Source: Anseranas semipalmata (Eukaryota; Chordata; Aves; Anseriformes; Anseranatidae). Taken from it: a stretch of DNA of 64,000 bases. Below the pieces are notes generated by a model. The model saw only the letters and a program-made list of their open reading frames with translations, was not told the DNA's origin and made no database searches. The translations under genes were made by a program, and so were the position numbers. The stretch is taken from NCBI GenBank assembly GCA_013399115.1, contig VXAA01005612.1, positions 1-64,000 of the forward strand, written 5' to 3'. Below are positions 12,188 to 26,900 of the stretch, piece by piece (position 1 is the stretch's first letter; each line of letters opens with the position of its first letter).

Positions 12188-15100
12188 CAGCCTTTTCTCA
12201 TGTACATGCAGGTTAGCCGTGTTCTTTTTTTTTTTTTTTAAACTGGGAGCCCAAAATTAAATAAATAAATTCTGAAACATAGAATTGTGATTCATTTATC
12301 CACAATCTGCAGTATTATCATAGTGCTTAGAAGCTCTCCTTATGGACTTTATTTTGGTTAATACAGTACAGAATCAGTACAGAGAACTTCTGGAGAACCC
12401 ACAAGTTAAGAAAAAGCACATCGGCACTTGAAGACCACCAGCACAGCATGAGAAAACTCTGAAACAATATTGGTCAATATATGGGCAGTAATTTTGCTGC
12501 AGCAAGAGCCCTGTGGAGTTGAGGAAAAGGTGATATATCTTTGCACAAACAATCCACTCTATCAAGACTTGAACTTACAGCTTTAGGCAAGAATATTAGA
12601 TACCTCAAGTGTGATACATACAAAAGCATTTTTTCTGGTTCGTTTGTTTTCGTACCTTCAAAATAATAGGTGAAAGGAAATCAGGAGGTTATTCCTGGGT
12701 TTTACGAGTGATTTTTCCTTCCATTGAAAGTCCAGGAGAAAACTGAAAACTTAGCTGGGGATTTTAATAGTGAAAATTCAATACTGCAGCCTCATTACTG
12801 TTCTGTTAAGGATTCTGTTCATTTGCTATCTTAATATTAGCACTTATGGCAGTTAAATTGTTTCACTTTATTAAACTAAGTGTTTAATAATGTTTAGTTG
12901 GAGAAAGTCAAAAGTGCCTGCTAATGTCACTCTATTGACAACCCTTCATCCTTGCAACTGGACTGCCTGTATTTATGTTACCGTTCAACAGGAGGTTCTC
13001 TAAATGTTTGAGGCTGAAGCGGCAGTGAAGACATTTCTGTCAGGTCACTGCTGCTTAATTAGGCAGCGTTGCTTTCAACAATTCTGCCCAATAGTTGTAC
13101 TTTTAAAATAACAGGCTTTAGCAGTGACGTGTATATGTAGATATGACTTATGGAACATGGTCTCCAGTCTGAGTATTTCTGAAAATCTATTATATAGATA
13201 TTCAGAATGATTTTGAAAGTCTCCTTTTAGTTAGAAACCTGGCACTATAAAGAACAGCTTTGGTTTGCCTATTTTGGTAACATGCTTGTACATATTTTTA
13301 ACAAATGAAATTTATGTGTTGCTAACTAATTGGCTGAGGCTTGATTGACACACCAAAATATTTTTAACTGCAAATCCTAGATCTAATCTAAATCTAATTT
13401 CATCTAGTCTAAAGAAGCTTGGCTGATTAAAGGCATTTCATTTCATTGCCATGCAATAGATGTGATCTTAGTGCCACCTTTTTTTAGCTGGCTTTTCGAG
13501 GCCAGAAGTAGAATTGAAGCCTGTAGTCATGAAGGGAGACAGAGTTATGTCATCTAAGAAAAAAACTTTAGTGTCTCACCTACAAATAACAATGACAGAA
13601 TATGAAGAATCAGACAGCTTAGTGCCTGCTCTTCCTTAAAATATACCTTGAGACTAACTAAATAAAAGTTGTCATCATCATAAGGGTGAGTGTCAAGATA
13701 ACATCTATCAGAAGAACAAATATTTGAGAGTGATGATGATAAGAATGCAAGTCTTTCTTCTCTTGAGTAACCAGATGAGCTTTACTGCAGGTGATATGAA
13801 GTCACTTACTGTCATATGATTTGGGCAATGTGGAAGAAGTTAAGTTAATATCAGTCTGAGTGATGTATATGCATTGGAGGAAGAGGTAATATGATTTCTG
13901 TAATAGCTGATATTCTTGGGAAAAAAAGTGGACAAGTTTCTGACATGTCAGCCTTTTTCTAAAGTATAAAGGGCAGGCGTTGAACAGGCATTGCAGCTGA
14001 ACTGATGTGCTCCTGGATGGGGGCATGTTGTCAAGGCATTTAAGGAATTATGCTTTGCCATTTCCTATGCCCTACTTGTTACGTAGGTAAGAGATTTTGG
14101 CCTCTAATGTTGACTGTCTTTTAGAAGTCACAAAAGTCTTTCTGGGGGAGAAAGAATGGCTCTGTGTATAAGTTTTGAGGAAAAAAAAAATCTTTAGATG
14201 GAATAATGAAAATTGCAAATGGATCAGAGAAATGTACTGATCCAAGTAAATCTGTGTACTTTGGCTGTCTAGAAAGGAGGGAAAATTCCTGTTCCATATT
14301 GGTTTCTTTAAGTTAGTATCATATTGCTGTCAGAGCCAGAAGATACATGAAGAAGATATTGGAGGTTCTGTGGTTCTGTAATTTGGACATGTTTCCCCTC
14401 CTGGGTTAACTAGCAGTGGAACTGTGCTGTGGAGTAGTTCTCTCCTGAATTACAAAGGAAATCTGTTTCTCCTATCTTATGTGACTTTAGATATCTTTAT
14501 ATTTACTCATACAAATACCTAACATTTGCTGTCCTACCGGGATCTCCATGATGTCACATATGAGTCCCTCTCAATTATTTACATCGTATGATTTTGCTTT
14601 TTTAAATCTATTCTAAGGATGGGCACTGCCTGCCCATTGCATCAGTCCAGCTTAGTCCTTCAATAACTTTTTTGTCCTTCCATAAGGTTTTGAACATAGC
14701 GAATGTGTCAGGAAGGCAAAGTCTCAAATGCATTCAATGTCTATGAGCTTTGTGGAAATTGGTGGCTGGATAAAGGAGAGATTCCTAAGTGAATACCCCT
14801 ACTGTGGGAGAGGCTACAGGAGCAGTCACTGGTTTGGGTGATGCGTTTGGCTAGGTGACACACAGATGTTTTAAAATCATCCACAAGAATCAGAGAGGCA
14901 CCCAAAAGAGAGTGAACATTTTAAAGTGATGAGGGAAGTAAATAAAGGTGAGAAATAGAGATACTGGGATAAGGTGACACAAGGAGAACGGGGCAGAACT
15001 GCAGAAGGCAGCAGAGAATACTGAAAGGTATTAGTATTTCTGTGGAGGTGGGACAAGTGTCTGAAGGAATAAAGACTTTATTAGTCTTTATTCTTACTTG

Positions 15101-18100
15101 AAGAATAACTTATTAAATATGCTGTTAAATGTATGATCATATTCTTACATTCTGAGACAGTTTGCTTCCCCTTTATAATTGGTACCCTTTTATAACATTT
15201 CCTCTTCCCTTCTGTCTGCCCAGCTAAGAAGAGCCATTTCAATCTTTCTCCATAAACATGGCTTCTATTTTTTTAAATCATTCTCACTGTCTGATTTTGA
15301 GCCTATTCTTCCTTTGTTTTAAGATAAGCAGTGCAAAATTGCTCAGAGTATTTTAGTGAGGGCTTTCAGACATCTTAATGTTTTGTAATAGTAGCAACCT
15401 TCCCATGTTTCTCAGCGCTTTTTCACTGTCCATAGTTGCACATGGAGAAGCTTTCCATTTATTTTTCTGCCCTAACAGAACAGAATTGTTGGTCCCAGCA
15501 GTATATAGACATAGATTATTCTGTCCAGTGTATACAAATTTGCATTTTTCTGCAGTTAACTTTCTGTTTTCTCACATTCCCACACATTGTCAAGAACCTA
15601 ATTCTTCACATTGTTGTCTGATTTTGCTTAATCTGAGGATATTTATTAGCCTGTGAATATGTCGGTACCACCTCTCACACCTCCTTCATATGCGACTATT
15701 AAATAATCCAAAGATCCAAAGGGACCTTATATGTAAGTAAGAATACTGAAACAGAATCATTATTTATATCATTATAATTGCAGGAGGAAAAGAGAATTCT
15801 CCTTGCTGCTATTTTTAACTTAAATATAAACATTTTGCATAACACAAGTGTTTATTGGTAGCAAGCAAAAAATGCATTGATGGAAATGTTTAAGATAAAC
15901 AGGAGGGAGGAAATACTTGCATGTGACTGAATGTAATTAGAGTATTTTTGGTTGATTCTCTCTTTAATTTACTCTCTTAAAATCAAAAGCATGACTACAT
16001 ACAAGGAAATGGGTAGATCGCAAGCACGTGGCAGTCATACTGTGTGCTGGCAAGCAGTGGAGGACCATCTTGCTCTCCCCAGGCTACCCAGTTAGCCTTT
16101 TATTGCCTCTGCTAAAATTGTCCTGCACATGGAAACCTCTTGGAAATGGATGTTGGTAGGAGTTTCCTGACCAGTAGAAATCCACTGTGCCAGCAGAAGT
16201 GGAGAATTTAACCCCTCTTTATATAGCTTCTTTCTTACTAAATGAAGATGTGCTTTGAGAAATAGAATACATTTGACACTGTATTTACCATCCATGTCTA
16301 CTATGAACAGAATTATTTTATAGACAGACACATTGTTCTCTCACATATTAATTTTTTTTAATGCATTTCACTTCTGCTGACAAGCCATTAAAATTCAGCA
16401 TTTAAATGTCACACTTTGGCATGTAATTTGCTGTCATGAAAACAACTATGGATTTATTTTCTGGTGAGATTCTTGTTAAGTATTGAGCAATATGTCAAAA
16501 CCAAAAAGTGTAATAATTTCTTAAAGGGGGAAAAAGGAGAAATCCCCAAACAGTATGGATTATTAAAAATTGCCTGCACCGACAGGAGGAGATTCAACAG
16601 CATTGGGTTATATTTTTCAGTATGGAAAAGGCTATATAATTGTTCTGGTGGATTGGAGTTTTGATATAATTTTGAATAGGTCAGACCAATAAAAATGTAA
16701 GAGTTAATTATTGAAGCTGAGTTCAGCCAGTTTTTGAACAGGAGACCACCAGTGCTAACCTGAAGATACTCTACGAAGCAGTTGTTATGTTGCTGTTCCT
16801 TTTAATCTTTTTTCTTCTTTCTGCCTCTGTTTAAACATTAAGCCAATAATGCAGCATGGCTGTAAAGAGGAGCGTGCTGTTTCAGGCGCAGATGCCACTG
16901 TGGAATACAATGCCTTGATCCCCTCTGGATTTTAAAGATGATAGACACTTTTTGCAAGAAGAAGAATATAAATTTCAGTGACTGACACAAACTTAATTTG
17001 GACAATTTTCTTTCCTAAATTCCTCCCACACCCGTATAAAATCCATTATACTTATTTAATCGTTGTCCTCATCAGCTGTTCAGTTTTGCTTTATGCTATC
17101 AGACAGGCACTGTATTCCAGCCCACATAGGGCAACATATTAATCTCAGTTGAAAAAAAGAAGCTATAATTTTCCAGTGCTTTCTTACTAAAAGTTGTTGG
17201 TAGCCATAATAAAAATTATTTTATGCTTAATACTTTTTGATTTGGTAATATTTTGAAAGTCCAGCTAGCAGCTTATTTTTCATTCCCACATTATCCTGTA
17301 GAAATTGCTTAACACTAAAATATATATGAAATGAAACTAAATAGCATATTTTTTATTTCAGAATATTTTCACTGCAAACTATTTTCCATGATGTGCAGTA
17401 ACGCATTTAATAACAGAGAATGTGATTACTTTCTTAGATAAATGTTATATTATCTTCCAGGCTTCTGTAAACTTTCCCTTCCTTAAGTAATTTCTCATAT
17501 TTTCTCTTTCTGTTTTTTTTTTTTGTTTTTACTGGAAGCTATAGCAGTATGTGTGGCTACTCAACAGATTTTCACATGGAAAGTGCTTTGAAAGACTTTT
17601 AGTAACATTTTCTTCCTGTCAGGTTACCCTTTCTTTCAAAGAGCCCTTTTAGAAATTCTGTTAAAATGTGTGTGTCTGATGTCAGGAGCATCAGATACAG
17701 GCAGGGATGGGCAAGCGTTCAAAATGACCTGTCATTGCAAGAGGGAAATGGTAAAGAACATTATGCTGCTTTGAAAAAAAACTATCTGTGCTAAAGACTA
17801 TAAGAGCTCCTGGACTGCCTGGAAAATATTTGTACTTCTGGAAAAAATTTTAATATAATAATGGATTATATTTTGGATATAGAATTATTTTTTAGGAATA
17901 AAATTAACACTATGACAATGGTTGCTAGAGGAAACTCCCAACCTGGATTTTGCTTTCAAAAGTTCTTCTGTACTGTGTTACAGAAATCAGATATTAAACA
18001 AAGAACAAAACCCTTCTCGTGTGTAAGGAAAGATGCCTGCGTTATCCAGGCACGTCAGCTGTTGGTTGAGATGGGGCCCAGGGATTCGGCACCAAGGGCA

Positions 18101-20574
18101 CTAACCTCGTTACTGCAGGCAAAGAGGTAATCATGTAGCTCTACAAAGTAGTTATAATTGCTACAGGAGTTAATGAACAAAGCCTCTTCCCAAGGCCTCA
18201 TTGGCATCAGGTTGCTTTTACAACAAAATCGAGTTGCAGTTCTAGCAAAGCTCATATTCTTCCAGAGCCAGAATGGTGTTGGCTAAATGGAGCCAGAGAT
18301 AAATGAAGAAGAAACAGTGTCATACTCTGCTGCTAACTAAGGAAGGGACAGGTGATTAACTGAAACTGAGAGCTGGAAAGTTCCTGGCCCCCTTTCTCAA
18401 GGTCCTCAGGTCGAGGCAGGCTCAGCTGGAGCAGTGACTGGGAAGGTGAGAAGCAGACAGGGGCTGTATGAGATCTGCCTGGGACTGCAATGGGCAATTG
18501 GGCTGCGATATTTATGGGATGAGTTCTGCAGCTGCACTTACTATTGGTTATCCTGCTCAAAGCAGCTTAGGGTGCTGGCTTACAGCCAGCTGGGGTCTTG
18601 ATGGCAAACTGACCTGGATGATGGCCTCTATTTAGAGCCAGTCAGAGGTCAAAGCGTGCCATGGCAAGTAGAAACAGCAGTGTAAGAAATAATGTGATAG
18701 CATAACTAGCAAATAAAACAGCACAATAAAGTAAATAGCTGTCTTTAGGAGTATTCTGATTTACCTTCCCTCTATTATTGCTGCTACTGGAGAAAGACCC
18801 AGTTCAGATTTTTGCTCTATTTCTTTTCTCTTCTTCTGGTTATCCTTATTTTGGAAAAAGTGAGCTTAGTGCAGGAAGGAGAAAATCCAGTGCCCTCTGA
18901 TGATGCTTGCTCTAAACTGTAAGCATAAACAGCACTCAGAACACTCTGAATCACATCTCTTTTCTCATTTTACATCTGGTCCCTGATTTTCCTTCCCATA
19001 CTGCCACAGAGATGAATACACAAATATTTTTATTAATAGGTCCCCAGGTTCAGCTTTCAGGATGCTCATCCACTTCCAGTGAGTGAATCCAGGTAGAAAT
19101 TGTAGTGTTAAAATAATTAATTAAAATTTCCAAGATGTTTTTGTCTTTGTTAGAGATGCAGATTATGCTTTTATGTCTTTGAATGCTGGTTAGCACTGAA
19201 CAAGATAGCTTTCAGTATAACTGTATCAGCATAGTGCTCTTCCTGGGTTAATTAGCCCTACTAAGCTATATGGTGCTTTGTTTTGTACACATTATAGCTT
19301 TGTCAGTGCCAGCTTAAGTATCTTTTCATGTTCATCATTTGCTGTGTAGATATACTCTTTATGGTCAGTTTTAGAATTTTTTTTTTCCATTTTTTTGGCA
19401 TTAAAAATATCCAACCCAAATGCTAAGGTGGGGTGTCAGCTTTGTGCTTACCTTGTTTCTTATATTTACTTAAGTTATAGTTAATTTTACTGATTTCATC
19501 ATATTCATGAATACAAGTAGAGTGGGTTGTGCATTATTGCTTAAGTAGATTTCTGGACAAGTCCTTTGTGGATGGACTTCATTAAAATAGCTTACAAAGG
19601 AAAAGGCTTACCAAGTTTGCAGTTTTTCTTTTCCTTTCAAAAAGGAAAGATTTTGATTTTATTGATAACTTAGCACGGGAATCTTACCACTTAAGTTAAA
19701 ATTTAGTCTGTATGCAGGGAACCTTTACAAGGCCAGTATCTTCATATAGTCACCATAAGCATCGGTTGTCTGGTCCTTCTCCCTGGGGGGTTATTTTGTT
19801 TGGTGTGTTAGTGAGCTTACATGTAAGAGCTTTCTTTGCCTTTTATTTACTACAAGTTTTCTAGGCTTTAAGATTTGTGATCCAGTTCCATATGGACTGT
19901 CCAATTTACAAAAAATATGTCTACCAAAATTTCTGCCTTTGCATCTGGTCTCAGTATAGAGGCCAGTGCATGAACAGGCCCAAGACTAAACGATGAACAG
20001 TTCAATTCAATGTTCTCCAAATTAGTGAATCAATGCTTTGGTATTTTGGGTGAAGCACATAACCCTATTCCTACATCTCTGGTGAGCAGATAATCTAAGG
20101 CTCCCCTATTTTGCTACCCCCATGTATAAATAAATAAGTACTAGCATTGGGTGCTTCCCCATGAATGCCCTCTAAACGCTAAATTAGTGGTAAATTAGCC
20201 TTATATCACCCTGTGTACAAGGAGGAATTTCACCTAGTAGATTTGGGAGGAATTAAACTGTGAGGAAAAGATATATATATATATTTTTAACAAAAGTGAT
20301 GAAAAAGAAGTTTTGCCACTCTTCTGTCTTCTTCTGCCCAGATCTCCAAGGAGTATAATGTTATTACTAGATAATTGATCCAAGCCTTTGCACTGCCATA
20401 GTGGATCTGAAGTGCTCACCAGGGAGAGGCTGTGATTAGAGGCATAGCCCTTTTACTTTTCACAGAATGTTCTGCATCCCAAAACGCAACCTCTTTCTTC
20501 CCATTTACATGGCATAGACTGATAGTTAGTGCTGTCTGAATGCTGCAAATGAGCTTCTTGCTACACTAACAGTT

Positions 20575-20720
20575 TCTAGGAGTCATAGATTATATTCCCA
20601 GGCCTAAAGCGGTTTACTGCATCTATCATCAATACCATTAAATGGTAGTTCATCTAATCTGCCTTAAGGGACACAAGTGAATTTTGTCAAGGTACTCTCA
20701 GAGAAATGATTGTACAATAT
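20575..20720 (-). mobile_element. Possible ancient CR1/L3-like 3' end fragment, antisense, interrupted
   Basis: AGGAGTCATAGATTATATTC followed by CCAGGCCTAAAG and, after about 50 bp, AGTTCATCTAATCTGCCTTA resembles the antisense 3' end of old amniote CR1 copies (atcatagattccaaggccagaaggg ... gatcatctagtctgacctcc). The extra bases between the two halves would be an insertion or unrelated sequence. The match is short, so this is tentative. Confidence 0.4.
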
Positions 20721-22586
20721 ACAGCTATTTATAAATACATTTTAAGAAAAAAAGTACTGTGTGAAAACCAATTGACTTCACAAGAAGTAACAAATGAACA
20801 TCACATTAGAGGCAAAACATCACATTCATTCAACAGCTGTGCAAGTAATCAGGCAATGCCAATATGAATGTCAAGTTGAACTTTTATTTCTACAGCCTTG
20901 TGTATCTAAATGCATGCATGAAAGCATCTCTAACTGCGTGAACACATAGAAAATTGTAGTATTTTACCGTCTTAATTCAAAAAAAAAGGCATCAATACTC
21001 ATTTATTTCCTCAGCTGAGAAGTTATAGCCAATTCAAATGAATGGAATTGAGTAAGACCTTGGGTAACTCCAGCCAGAGCAAAAAACGCCGTCTTCCTTC
21101 AGAAGCAGCTTGTCATTTTGCAGGAGGGAGCCTCAATGCCTTGCACTGAATTACAGAAATCTGTGTCAGGAAAAAAGGCTCTCTTCTCCCATGGGCAGGG
21201 CAATAAGGTAAATATATCTAAATAAGTTCTTTGAAACATTCCACAGACTTTTCTGCAGCATCATACATTGTTCGATGAAAGAACTGCTCAATACCATTTT
21301 TTTTTTCAAAGATTTACTAGTAAGATCAAATCCAAAAACAAATTGCTTTCAATACAAAATAGTGTGATGACTATTTTCTGGCTTACTTTCTGTTTTCAGA
21401 CCTCAATTTTTCAGCTTTAGTACTGTTTCAAAGAGCGAAGCATCCATATAAAAGGAAAAGTGGGATTTTGACTTTCCCTTGCAATGCCAATTAGGGTACT
21501 GAAATCCTTTTTACAAAAGAAAATTGAAATAACGTTAGAGCCCCAAACCTAGAAAACATTATTCCAAAAGGAACTGAAATCTTATGAAATGGGATAGGGG
21601 AAAGGCCCAGAATAGAAATTATTATGTAACAGAAATGAGTGTGTGTGGTTCTGTTTCCTGCTGATTTTTTATTTATTTATTTATTTATATTTTCTTTTGA
21701 GACAGGTTTTTGAGGGTTAGGCACATGGGAAGGAAGGGAAGAAAACCAGAGAAGGGCTGTAAGAGTCTGACAGTGATTCAAGCTTCACTTTGGTCATTAT
21801 TTAAAATTGAGCCTACTTTGAAAGTATTTTTCCTCAAATAGCTTGGGCAACTGTCATATTGGAGTACCCTGTGCATTTGCATTGTCATTCACTGGAAAGG
21901 CTGTTACAATTCCATTAATATGTTTAGCTGTTTTCTTAAATTTTGAGTAATGTGGCAAAATGCACACTTCTTTATAGTAACTTGTAATAAATGAATCCAG
22001 GAGTGTCATAATAGCAGTACTGTGACAGAACAAATTGCAGGACTACCGATGTAGAGTAGAACTTAAGAAAAAAAAAAAAACACCAGAATTTCTCATCTGT
22101 AAGAAATTCTAACATTTGAAAGATACGTTGTCTTTGATTTTGATAATTCCTAAATAAATTGTATGTAACTCACTGTTTTAGAACTCCCAGAGGCTTGAGA
22201 AGCACCATCTACTTGAAGTTCTCAGAGTTTCAACTCCTGTGGATTGAAGAATTGCCAGGATTGCCTGGCTCTCTGCTGGCAGGATGGAGCTCCCAGGGCT
22301 TTTCGTACAGCTTTTCTTCCTAGGCTAATGGGTAGGAAAGCAGGTTTCTGTGAGATATTTTCCAGAATGTTTTCTAAATAGAGCCACTTTTTCTGAAAAG
22401 TTCTAAGCTAATATGAGATTCAAATTATGCCTCCTTTTGAATAGTCACTGTTGTCTACTCAAAGCTAACAGCAGTACAACAAAGCCATAGGCTTTACGTT
22501 GGGAAATATTTTTTTTTCTCAGTATCTGAAATTGTCTCATTAGGCTTCTTACAGGCCTAAAGCTGAAATATTCTCCAGTAGTGCTG

Positions 22587-22619
22587 AGGAGGTATAACCC
22601 CAGGTGTGTTATACCTCCT
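22587..22619. repeat. Inverted repeat: 12-bp perfect stem
   Basis: AGGAGGTATAAC (22587-22598) and GTTATACCTCCT (22608-22619) form a perfect 12-bp stem with a 9-nt loop. Function unknown. Confidence 0.9.
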
Positions 22620-23495
22620 TGATAGAAAATCACTGCTTCAAATGAGATGGAAAGAAGAGATTGTTGATTGTTGGAGTGGGGAGAGAAAGCATTTGTGTGA
22701 GGGAGCATTAAACTCTAAATTGCATTAATATTGGTTAAACTATTTTGTCTGGAAATTGTGCAAAACAGATAACGTCCTGTATGGCTTAGGGATGTCATTA
22801 GAAAGAATATCATACTCTAGTATGGCCAGTGATCACATGGTGATTGCCCCTGTGATTTTCTGGTAAATTTGATGCAGTGCAATTAGATTTGCTGTGACCT
22901 GGGTATGGGTCATGTCTCTGCCATTATTTGCATAGTCAGAGTTACTCTTACACGGCAGTATTTGACAACAGTTAAACTACTGCTATGAACCACTATGATT
23001 GCTCTCTGCCTTTGATTAGCAGCAGGAAAGCCATCTTGTGACAAAATTCAGATATCTGGCTGAAATTTAGCATCTTATAGTGGTATTTTTCACCAGTAAA
23101 AATATTTTGTAATCCCCATTAAAACAACACTGATTCCAAAGTAAATTTTTCAGAATTTAAGATATTTAAAATGAGGAAATGAAAAATCAACTGTCATTAT
23201 TTAGTACGTAAGGTTTTCTTGCAGCTACACCAATTAAAAATATGGTTGTGAATTTATTTATTTTTTTTGAAAGTCAAGCGAACAACAGGATGAAATAAGA
23301 TTAAAATTCTACATTAATTTAGAATCATTCTTACCAGTCTTATCTTTTTTCCCTATTGAGATAGCTAGGGTAAAGCTCATAACTTTGCAAAGACTAAAAT
23401 GAAACAAGTCTGCTAGATGTTGAAGGAAGTGATACTTTCTTTTCTATCAGTGGTTTAGCTTCTACTGTAAACTCTGTTTTTATGTGAAGATAACC

Positions 23496-23512
23496 CTCCC
23501 TCCCCCCCCTCN
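23496..23512. other. C-rich run with an ambiguous base
   Basis: CCTCCCTCCCCCCCCTC is followed by N at 23512, the only ambiguous base in the window. The call failure fits a homopolymer sequencing problem and not a large gap. Confidence 0.9.
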
Positions 23513-23867
23513 AATGGCAGAAGTCATAACAGCAATGTTACAAAAGCCCCCAGATACTCAGTGGTGCTATCAGACACACTACCCAAGTCACTAATACCTG
23601 CTCAGTGCCCATCAGTGTCCCTCCTGTTAGTCCCTGTTTGAGATCTCAATCAGTTGTGCCAGAAAAAAAACACCTGATAACAACCCTGGGTTTGTACTTT
23701 CTGCAAGGTGATGTTGCCAGCTAATAATAGGATGTTCTTTTGATTCCCCAAAGGATAATTGTCATGGAGTTCAAGTTGTCAAAACATATTATTAGGGTTG
23801 TTGGAGGAAGAATGTAAAGCTTTGAATAATCATTAGGTGAAGCTGGCAAAGATATATACATGAACAT

Positions 23868-23907
23868 ACCTGTTTTAGTGCAGAAGGACCTGTTTTAGTG
23901 CAGAAAG
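23868..23907. repeat. 20-bp tandem duplication
   Basis: ACCTGTTTTAGTGCAGAAGG at 23868-23887 is immediately followed by ACCTGTTTTAGTGCAGAAAG at 23888-23907, one mismatch in 20. Two copies only, suggesting a recent replication-slippage duplication. Confidence 0.95.
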
Positions 23908-26900
23908 TGAATGATGATGAAGACAGGACACTTGAGAACAACTGCTTGCTGTATATCCCTTTCTAGGGATCCTGTGGGTTGCCTTAACACATGGTGAGCT
24001 CTGATCTTGTAACTTCTCTCAGCCATCACTGTGTGCTCTTGGCCACTTCAGTGTGGCAGAGAGCCAGGCTGGAATACTGTGACTGACTGAATTAGATAAG
24101 GCACTACTTGGTTCAGGTCAAGAATAATAAAAACAGGAAGACGAAACTTCTTACCTGCAAATGGGAATTGGAGAAACACTGCTTTTGAATTGTTCAGTGG
24201 AAGGAATTAGGATTACAGTGGGCTGAATGACTGTGAGTTTGCCATTTACATGGCTAGGGTGGATTGCTTTGTACTGTCAATGTGCAGAAGATGTTGCTGA
24301 ACCTGAGGCTGGCTAAGTCTTCATAGTCTGCCTTTTTGCAATCACTCTGGAATCAATGAACATCTGCAAGTCCTGCTACATGCTTGAGTTTCACTCAAAT
24401 GTTGGTAATTATTACAGCTCCTCTTCTGATTATCAGTAGTTTTCTTCTGTTTGTTTCCTTTTTGAATGAGCTTCTTTGTTGCTATTGTACCAATCAATAC
24501 TGCAGAGACTTAAAAAAGGGGAAAAGGAACTGAACATAATGCTAGTAATCAGAAGGGTTGTTGTATACAAAGAGGATGAAAAATAGGTATTTCTCCATGA
24601 TCCATGTGATAGAATCCTCCTTTGTGTTCCTCTGCTTTGATCTTACTATGAACTGGAGAGCTGGAGGTGGGAAGTTAGTGACAAGCATGCTGAGCTACCA
24701 CACACTGTCCATTACCTCAGTGAAGGAAAAGAAAGCCAAAAAAGCTTTGACCCCAAACTGTAAGATACATTTTCCGACCTACCAGGCTTTTCTGTTCTGT
24801 ATTGTTGGGATTATTTCTTACTGAGGCACATACAGCCAGAGAAAAGAACAAGTGTTTTCAAATATGTTACATGGCCTTTATTACTTCTTCTGTGCCTTCA
24901 GGTGACTGTTTGGAGGAAATCGTTGGTAAGTTGAGAAACTTGTACAGGTTTCTCGCTGGGATATGTAAGATTCAGTTCCCCCAGTCTCTCTGGTTCAAGG
25001 CAGTCAGGAAGATAATGCAAAAAAAGTAGGGTTATTCAAAGGCACAGAGGGGTGACAACTTCAGAAAAGTAATTGAAGTGAACAGGACTATAGTCAGGAT
25101 TTCATAGTGATATGTGTTTCTAGTGTACTGACTTCAGTGCGTGCAAACAAGACAGTTACATAAAGGTCATTAAGATTTACTCTGCAGGATAAGCAATGTT
25201 TAGCAAGAGAAAATCTGAGCTGCTTAGCACAGAAAAGTCACTGACAATAAGTGAAATGGAGAAACAAAACAGGATCTAGAAGTTGTAACACTGAGTTGGA
25301 GCAGGACTGACTGCTCTTTTGAGCAGCGTCGCGCCATGTGCAGAGCAGAAAGCAGGGTCTGAGGTCAGATCTTGTGGATCTGTGGGAAGGAACCTGCAAG
25401 ATGGGCTGAGGAGAAGACAATAAAATTTCCTGTGACATGGGAAGAGTGATAAGCATTTTGGGCCTAAGGTGTTGGGGAAAGGAAGGAGGGTTATTTCTTG
25501 GGAAATGCTCAGTTAACTGGGACTTGAGTAAACTACTTTACTGTTAAAAAAACATCAGGCCCATGGTCACTCTTGAACCTCTTCATACTGGAGAGGCAGC
25601 CTTAGACAGAACCAACATCCAACCAACCAAATGAAAGGCAATCTGTACAGTAAAGAATTCAAGAATATAAATACGGGGGAGGGAGAGAGAAGGTATTTCA
25701 AACACTTTAACAATTACCCTGAAACTAGATTAGCATGGAATCCAAAGAGAGATCTTTTATCCTCTGCGGAGTAGTATGAGTAATTCTTGTTTTCATTAAA
25801 AGTTATCATTTTCTTTAATGATGTTACATTTGCATTTTTTTCCCCTAAAAGATAAGAGTTGATTAATAGTGCAGTAAGTTGTATTTCTGTCTTACAAAAG
25901 TTTGTTTTGGAAGTTTTGTGGAATTGCCTCTTCAGCCAGATTTGGCTGGTTCAAAGGCCAGGTGCTGTGTTCAGGTTGAACAACAGGAAGAAGGGTAAAG
26001 TGCTGAAGGTAATTTTGTGTCCTTACATTTATGCCAGCTGACTATTTACATCCTCCTTTGTCTGTGGAGTAGTTTAGAGAAGCCTCAGATCTGCCCCTAA
26101 TTGTGTTCAGGAGATGACATTTCCCAAAGGACTGGGTGTTAGCTGAGTGCTCCCTACAGTGGTTTTGCATCTTTTTTTCCTTACCCTGTGCTGTCTGGGA
26201 GGTTTCTGCCAACAGGAAGGAGTCAGAACCCAGAAGAGGATTTGTCGGAGAATCTCTGTTAGTTTTACATCAGATTGGATGAACCATCCGGTTTGTTCTT
26301 TTATCATCTTGTTAACCTACCATTAATTTATTCTCTAGAACATAAAAGCTCCACAACTGGGAGATAAGAAGGAACCAAACAGTTCTGATCTCAGCCTTGC
26401 TTCCTTTCAACCCTTTTGTCCCAATAGGTGCCATTTGGAGTTTGAGAACAGACTGGATAACCTTGCTTGCAGCATTAGCAAATATATCAGCAAGTTGTTG
26501 TGACATTATGTACTTTACTGTCCCTTCAGAAATTAAGTTCAAGTGAAACAAATGTTAGAAAAAGACATATGGCTTATGGGGACAGGTTTGCTCTCTAGTG
26601 AAAAGTAAAGTTATTAAATGAGCAGTGCCTGCCAATTGCAGAAAAGTTGGCAGGGATATGTTGGCACTGTATTTTTTTATTTATTGTTTACAAGGCCTCA
26701 TGCAGGACTTCTGAATACAGCGTTGAAAATGGTAGGCAGTGTACGAATATGCAGGGTCAATAGCCAAATTATATGTTGTGTTATGAGCATGAAGAGTATG
26801 ATACTAAAAAAAAAAAAAATCTGAGAAGAATCAGTAGATACAGGAAGGAAAATATCTCACCGTAATAGATTAGAAAACCTTTTTTAAAGATTAAAACTGT

